DNA from: DATBLE01 sp038248655
GTDB taxonomy: Bacteria; Actinomycetota; Thermoleophilia; Gaiellales; Gaiellaceae
Direction: 5' to 3'
NCBI GenBank assembly: GCA_038248655.1
Contig: JBBRXG010000003.1
Location: 16,162 to 80,161, forward strand
Length of the DNA: 64,000 bases
Position numbers and translations under genes: made by a program. This document shows, piece by piece, positions 61,577 to 64,000 of this stretch. How positions within the stretch are numbered: position 1 is the first letter of the stretch; each line of letters opens with the position of its first letter. A model generated the notes under the pieces. That model was not told the origin of the DNA, searched no databases, and was given only the letters and a program-made list of their open reading frames with translations.

Positions 61577-61583
61577 TAGCGTA
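61577..61583. promoter_or_regulatory. Overlapping divergent -10 elements (SDR / phosphatase)
   Basis: TAGCGTA gives TAGCGT on the plus strand, 8 nt before ATG 61591, and TACGCT on the minus strand, 6 nt before GTG 61571. The starts are only 19 bp apart. Confidence 0.5.
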
Positions 61584-61590
61584 TCCGTGG

Positions 61591-62124
61591 ATGACCACGA
61601 TCCTGCTGGCCCGGCATGGTGAGACGGACTGGAACCGCGAGGGTCGATTCCAGGGTTGGGCAGATCCGCCGCTCAACGAGACGGGACGCGAGCAGGCCCG
61701 GGCGCTGGCCGAGCAGCTGTCCGACGTGCCGTTCGAGGCCGTGTACTCGAGCGACCTGCGGCGCGCCCACGAGACCGCGCTGATCGTCGCCGAGCCGCAC
61801 GGAGTGCCGGTCGTCTCCGATCCCGCCCTCCGCGAGATCGACGTCGGCTCCTGGTCGGGCCTGACGCGTCCGGAGATCGAGGCGCGCTTCCCCGGGGCCG
61901 GCCACCACGACGGCGAGACCCGCGCCGAGCACCTCGCACGCGTCCTCGCCGCCGTCGAGCGCATCGCGCGCGCCCATCCCGGCGAGCGGATTCTGATCGT
62001 CTCGCACGGCGGCTCCTTGCGAACGCTGCGCCGGCACGCGATCGGCGACCCGGTGCACCCGATCGAGAACTGCGGCGTCTACGAGCTCCGGTTCCGGAAC
62101 GGCGCGTTCTCGGCTATAGACTGA
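61591..62124 (+). CDS. Histidine phosphatase (phosphoglycerate-mutase-like)
   Basis: 177 residues. LLARHGETDWNREGRFQGW with the phospho-His, YSSDLRRAHETA, EIDVGSWSG and VSHGGSLRTL with the second catalytic His. Family members dephosphorylate small metabolites (for example alpha-ribazole phosphate) or act as cofactor-dependent mutases; this short form favours phosphatase. It is followed by the small protein after 7 nt. Confidence 0.88.
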   Translation: MTTILLARHGETDWNREGRFQGWADPPLNETGREQARALAEQLSDVPFEAVYSSDLRRAHETALIVAEPHGVPVVSDPALREIDVGSWSGLTRPEIEARFPGAGHHDGETRAEHLARVLAAVERIARAHPGERILIVSHGGSLRTLRRHAIGDPVHPIENCGVYELRFRNGAFSAID

Positions 62125-62131
62125 GCCGCAG

Positions 62132-62380
62132 GTGGAGGACTACACCAGCAAGTACAAGGGGGAGCAGGTCGAGGTGGCGCTGATGAACGGCGACTACCAG
62201 GACGGCGTCCTCACCGCGTACTGCGCGATCGACGACGTCGCGCATGTCGAGCTCAACGGCCACATCCTGATCCCTCTGCAGAACGTGGCTTCCCTCCACT
62301 GCTCGAGCCGCTGTGACGCGCCTGAGCCTGACTGGCCCCCGCGCGGACTCGCCGAGGACGAGCGCGACGACGAGGGCTAG
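62132..62380 (+). CDS. Small beta-rich hypothetical protein
   Basis: 82 residues. The core VEVALMNGDYQDGVLTAYCA and VAHVELNGHILIPLQNVASL suggests an Sm-like or SH3-like beta barrel; the tail is acidic. No family is named. GTG start; TAGACT lies 9 nt upstream. It ends 3 nt before the next start. Confidence 0.55.
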   Translation: MEDYTSKYKGEQVEVALMNGDYQDGVLTAYCAIDDVAHVELNGHILIPLQNVASLHCSSRCDAPEPDWPPRGLAEDERDDEG

Positions 62381-62404
62381 GCGTTGCGCGCCGCCTGGCC
62401 GGCG

Positions 62405-63226
62405 ATGCGCAACGTCGCGAAGGCGTGGGGCCTCCTGGCTGCGCTCTGCGCCGCGCTCGGCGCGCTCGGCTGGTGGCTGAGCGGGTACCGCGTCGGTTCG
62501 GTGTTCGTCTTCTGCGGACTCCTGCTCGGGGTCGCCGCCTACTGGTACGCGGACCGGGTGGCGTTGGGGATGGTCGGGGCGCGGGAGCTCTTGCCCGGTG
62601 AGGCTCCGGCCCTGCACTCGCTGGTCGAGCGGCTGTCGATGCGCGCGGGCGTGGTCAAGCCGCGCCTGTACGTGATCTCCGACGGATTCCCGCGTGCGTT
62701 GTCGGCAGGGCGCGGTGCGATGAGCTCTGCGCTGGCCGTCAGCACCGGACTGCTGGGCCTCTCGGCGCCGGCCGAGATCGAGGGTGTCGTCGCCCACGAG
62801 GTCGCCCACGTGCGGAATCGGGACGTGCTCGTGCAGACGACGGCGGTCGTCCTGGCGGCGTCGCTGGTCGAGATGTCGCGCGTCGGCGGGTTCATGTCGC
62901 GAATGCTGCTCTACGTGCTCGGCCCGGTCGCGGCGTCGTTCGTCCACCTGCTGCTCTCGCCGCGGCGGGAATTCGAGGCCGATCGGCTCGCTGCCCAGCT
63001 GTGCGAGTCGCCGCACGGCCTCGCCGACGCGCTCGTCCGATTGGAGCAGGCGAGCGAGCTGGTCGAGTTCCGCGCCAGCCCCGCGACCGAGCCTCTGTAC
63101 ACGATCAACCCGTTCGCGGAGGAAGGGCTGGCAAAGCTGTTCGTCACCCATCCACCGGTCGGGCAGCGTGTCCGCCGGCTCCGCGACCTCGATCCGGGCT
63201 GGCGCGAGAAGCTGCGAGCCGCCTGA
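62405..63226 (+). CDS. HtpX-like M48 membrane metalloprotease
   Basis: 273 residues (280 from TTG 62384). Two N-terminal membrane segments, catalytic VVAHEVAHVRNRD (H131, E132, H135), two further membrane segments and the third ligand Glu in RREFEADRLAAQL. HtpX-type proteases degrade damaged membrane proteins. It is the last gene of the phosphatase run, and the rRNA terminator follows on the other strand. Confidence 0.87.
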   Translation: MRNVAKAWGLLAALCAALGALGWWLSGYRVGSVFVFCGLLLGVAAYWYADRVALGMVGARELLPGEAPALHSLVERLSMRAGVVKPRLYVISDGFPRALSAGRGAMSSALAVSTGLLGLSAPAEIEGVVAHEVAHVRNRDVLVQTTAVVLAASLVEMSRVGGFMSRMLLYVLGPVAASFVHLLLSPRREFEADRLAAQLCESPHGLADALVRLEQASELVEFRASPATEPLYTINPFAEEGLAKLFVTHPPVGQRVRRLRDLDPGWREKLRAA

Positions 63227-63283
63227 CGATCGAGCGGTTCTCGGAAGCGCACTCGCACGCGGCCCGGCCGAAGAAAGGCAAAC

Positions 63284-63317
63284 GAGAAACGGCCGGAAGT
63301 CGTGAGACTTCCGGCCG
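63284..63317 (-). terminator. Intrinsic terminator of the rRNA operon
   Basis: A perfect 12-bp stem (CGGCCGGAAGTC / GACTTCCGGCCG) with loop GTGA, then TTTCTCGTTT on the minus strand, 11 nt after the 5S 3' end. Confidence 0.85.
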
Positions 63318-63327
63318 CTAGAGAGAA

Positions 63328-63443
63328 TCCGGCGGCGACCTACTCTCCCGGGAGGTTGCCCTCCGAGTACCATCGGCGCTGGCGGGCTTAACTGCTCTGT
63401 TCGGAATGGGAAGAGGTGTACCCCCGCCGCTATGACCACCGGA
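63328..63443 (-). rRNA. rrf: 5S ribosomal RNA
   Basis: 116 nt. Ends pair (TCCGGTGGTC with its complement GCCGCCGGA), and the conserved CCGAACAGAGCAGTTAAGC, GGTACTCGGAGGG and GGGAGAGTAGGTCG segments are present. Confidence 0.95.
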
Positions 63444-63453
63444 AAATGATGAG

Positions 63454-63534
63454 AGCGTCGGTGCCAGACTTTAGTCTGGCTTCGACTCCGTTTCAGCGTC
63501 GGTGCCAGACTTCAGTCTGGCTTCGACTCTGTTT
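63454..63534. repeat. Tandem hairpin repeat in the 23S-5S spacer
   Basis: Two 40-nt units with period 41 (63454-63493 and 63495-63534) differ at only 2 positions. Each carries GCCAGACTTCAGTCTGGC, or TT for TC in the first, a perfect 8-bp hairpin. They lie between 23S and 5S and may be processing sites or a small mobile repeat. Confidence 0.75.
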
Positions 63535-63593
63535 TCAAGGCGTACGGTCCGCGCACCCTCAAAACTCCATAGCGACAACACGGTGTTCGAAAT

Positions 63594-64000
<407 letters not shown>

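Noticed and set aside
63454..63534. Direct repeats considered as a CRISPR array
   Set aside because: Only two units with a 1-nt gap, no spacers, and inside an rRNA operon.

Overview
The window is high-GC DNA with short gene gaps and many GTG starts. It carries whiA, a HemQ-type coproheme decarboxylase, tRNA genes without an encoded CCA tail, and many genes that appear to be read from leaderless transcripts. This points to an actinobacterium. My best guess is the class Thermoleophilia (Gaiellales or Solirubrobacterales), but that placement is inference from family resemblance and was not tested by a search.

Layout. 1-2036: end of a dipeptide epimerase, tRNA-Arg, corA and a HIT-family hydrolase. 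2033-16149: a catabolic cluster with an IacB-like protein, acyl-CoA dehydrogenase, a complete branched-chain/aromatic-acid ABC importer (binding protein, LivM, LivH, LivF, LivG), an SDR, two CoA-ligase-type enzymes, a hotdog thioesterase, a thiolase-fold plus DUF35 pair, an MBL-fold protein and an FAD monooxygenase. Together they look like uptake, CoA activation and side-chain breakdown of an aromatic or long side-chain acid. 16150-18858: accessory segment with a frameshifted IS110-family insertion sequence, a frameshifted small gene, a small CxC protein and degenerate remnants. 18859-22508: a leftward envelope-stress operon (ECF sigma factor, zinc anti-sigma domain fused to Asp23, a second Asp23, an Asp23-like protein, two AmaP-like membrane proteins, a small membrane protein). 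22644-31823: csbD, tRNA-Gly, a secreted repeat protein with a frameshift, aldolase, GlpX, ArgRS, a K+ channel/RCK protein, an M48 protease and a phosphoesterase.

31820-38018 holds an ECF sigma factor and the lower-glycolysis run gpmI-tpiA-pgk-gap next to whiA. 38005-48432: ogt, an aldehyde dehydrogenase, uvrC, a secreted glycosidase, hemQ, tRNA-Leu and a secreted subtilase. 48458-53465: small membrane proteins, an MprF/DUF2156 aminoacyl-phospholipid synthase-like protein and a frameshifted MASE1 histidine kinase. 53495-57708: tRNA-Asn, thiE-thiS-thiG, dnaG and dgt. 57776-63226: a cyclase/AAA/TPR regulator, an SDR, a phosphatase, a small protein and an HtpX-like protease. 63284-64000: the 3' part of a leftward rRNA operon (23S end, 5S, terminator).

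Two themes stand out. First, about twenty genes have a -10-like hexamer exactly 6-8 nt before the start codon, which fits leaderless transcription and settles several start choices. Second, the sigma/anti-sigma/Asp23 operon is a self-contained regulatory and membrane module with a candidate sigma-factor promoter inside it. Five loci carry single-base frameshifts; raw reads would tell decay from assembly error.
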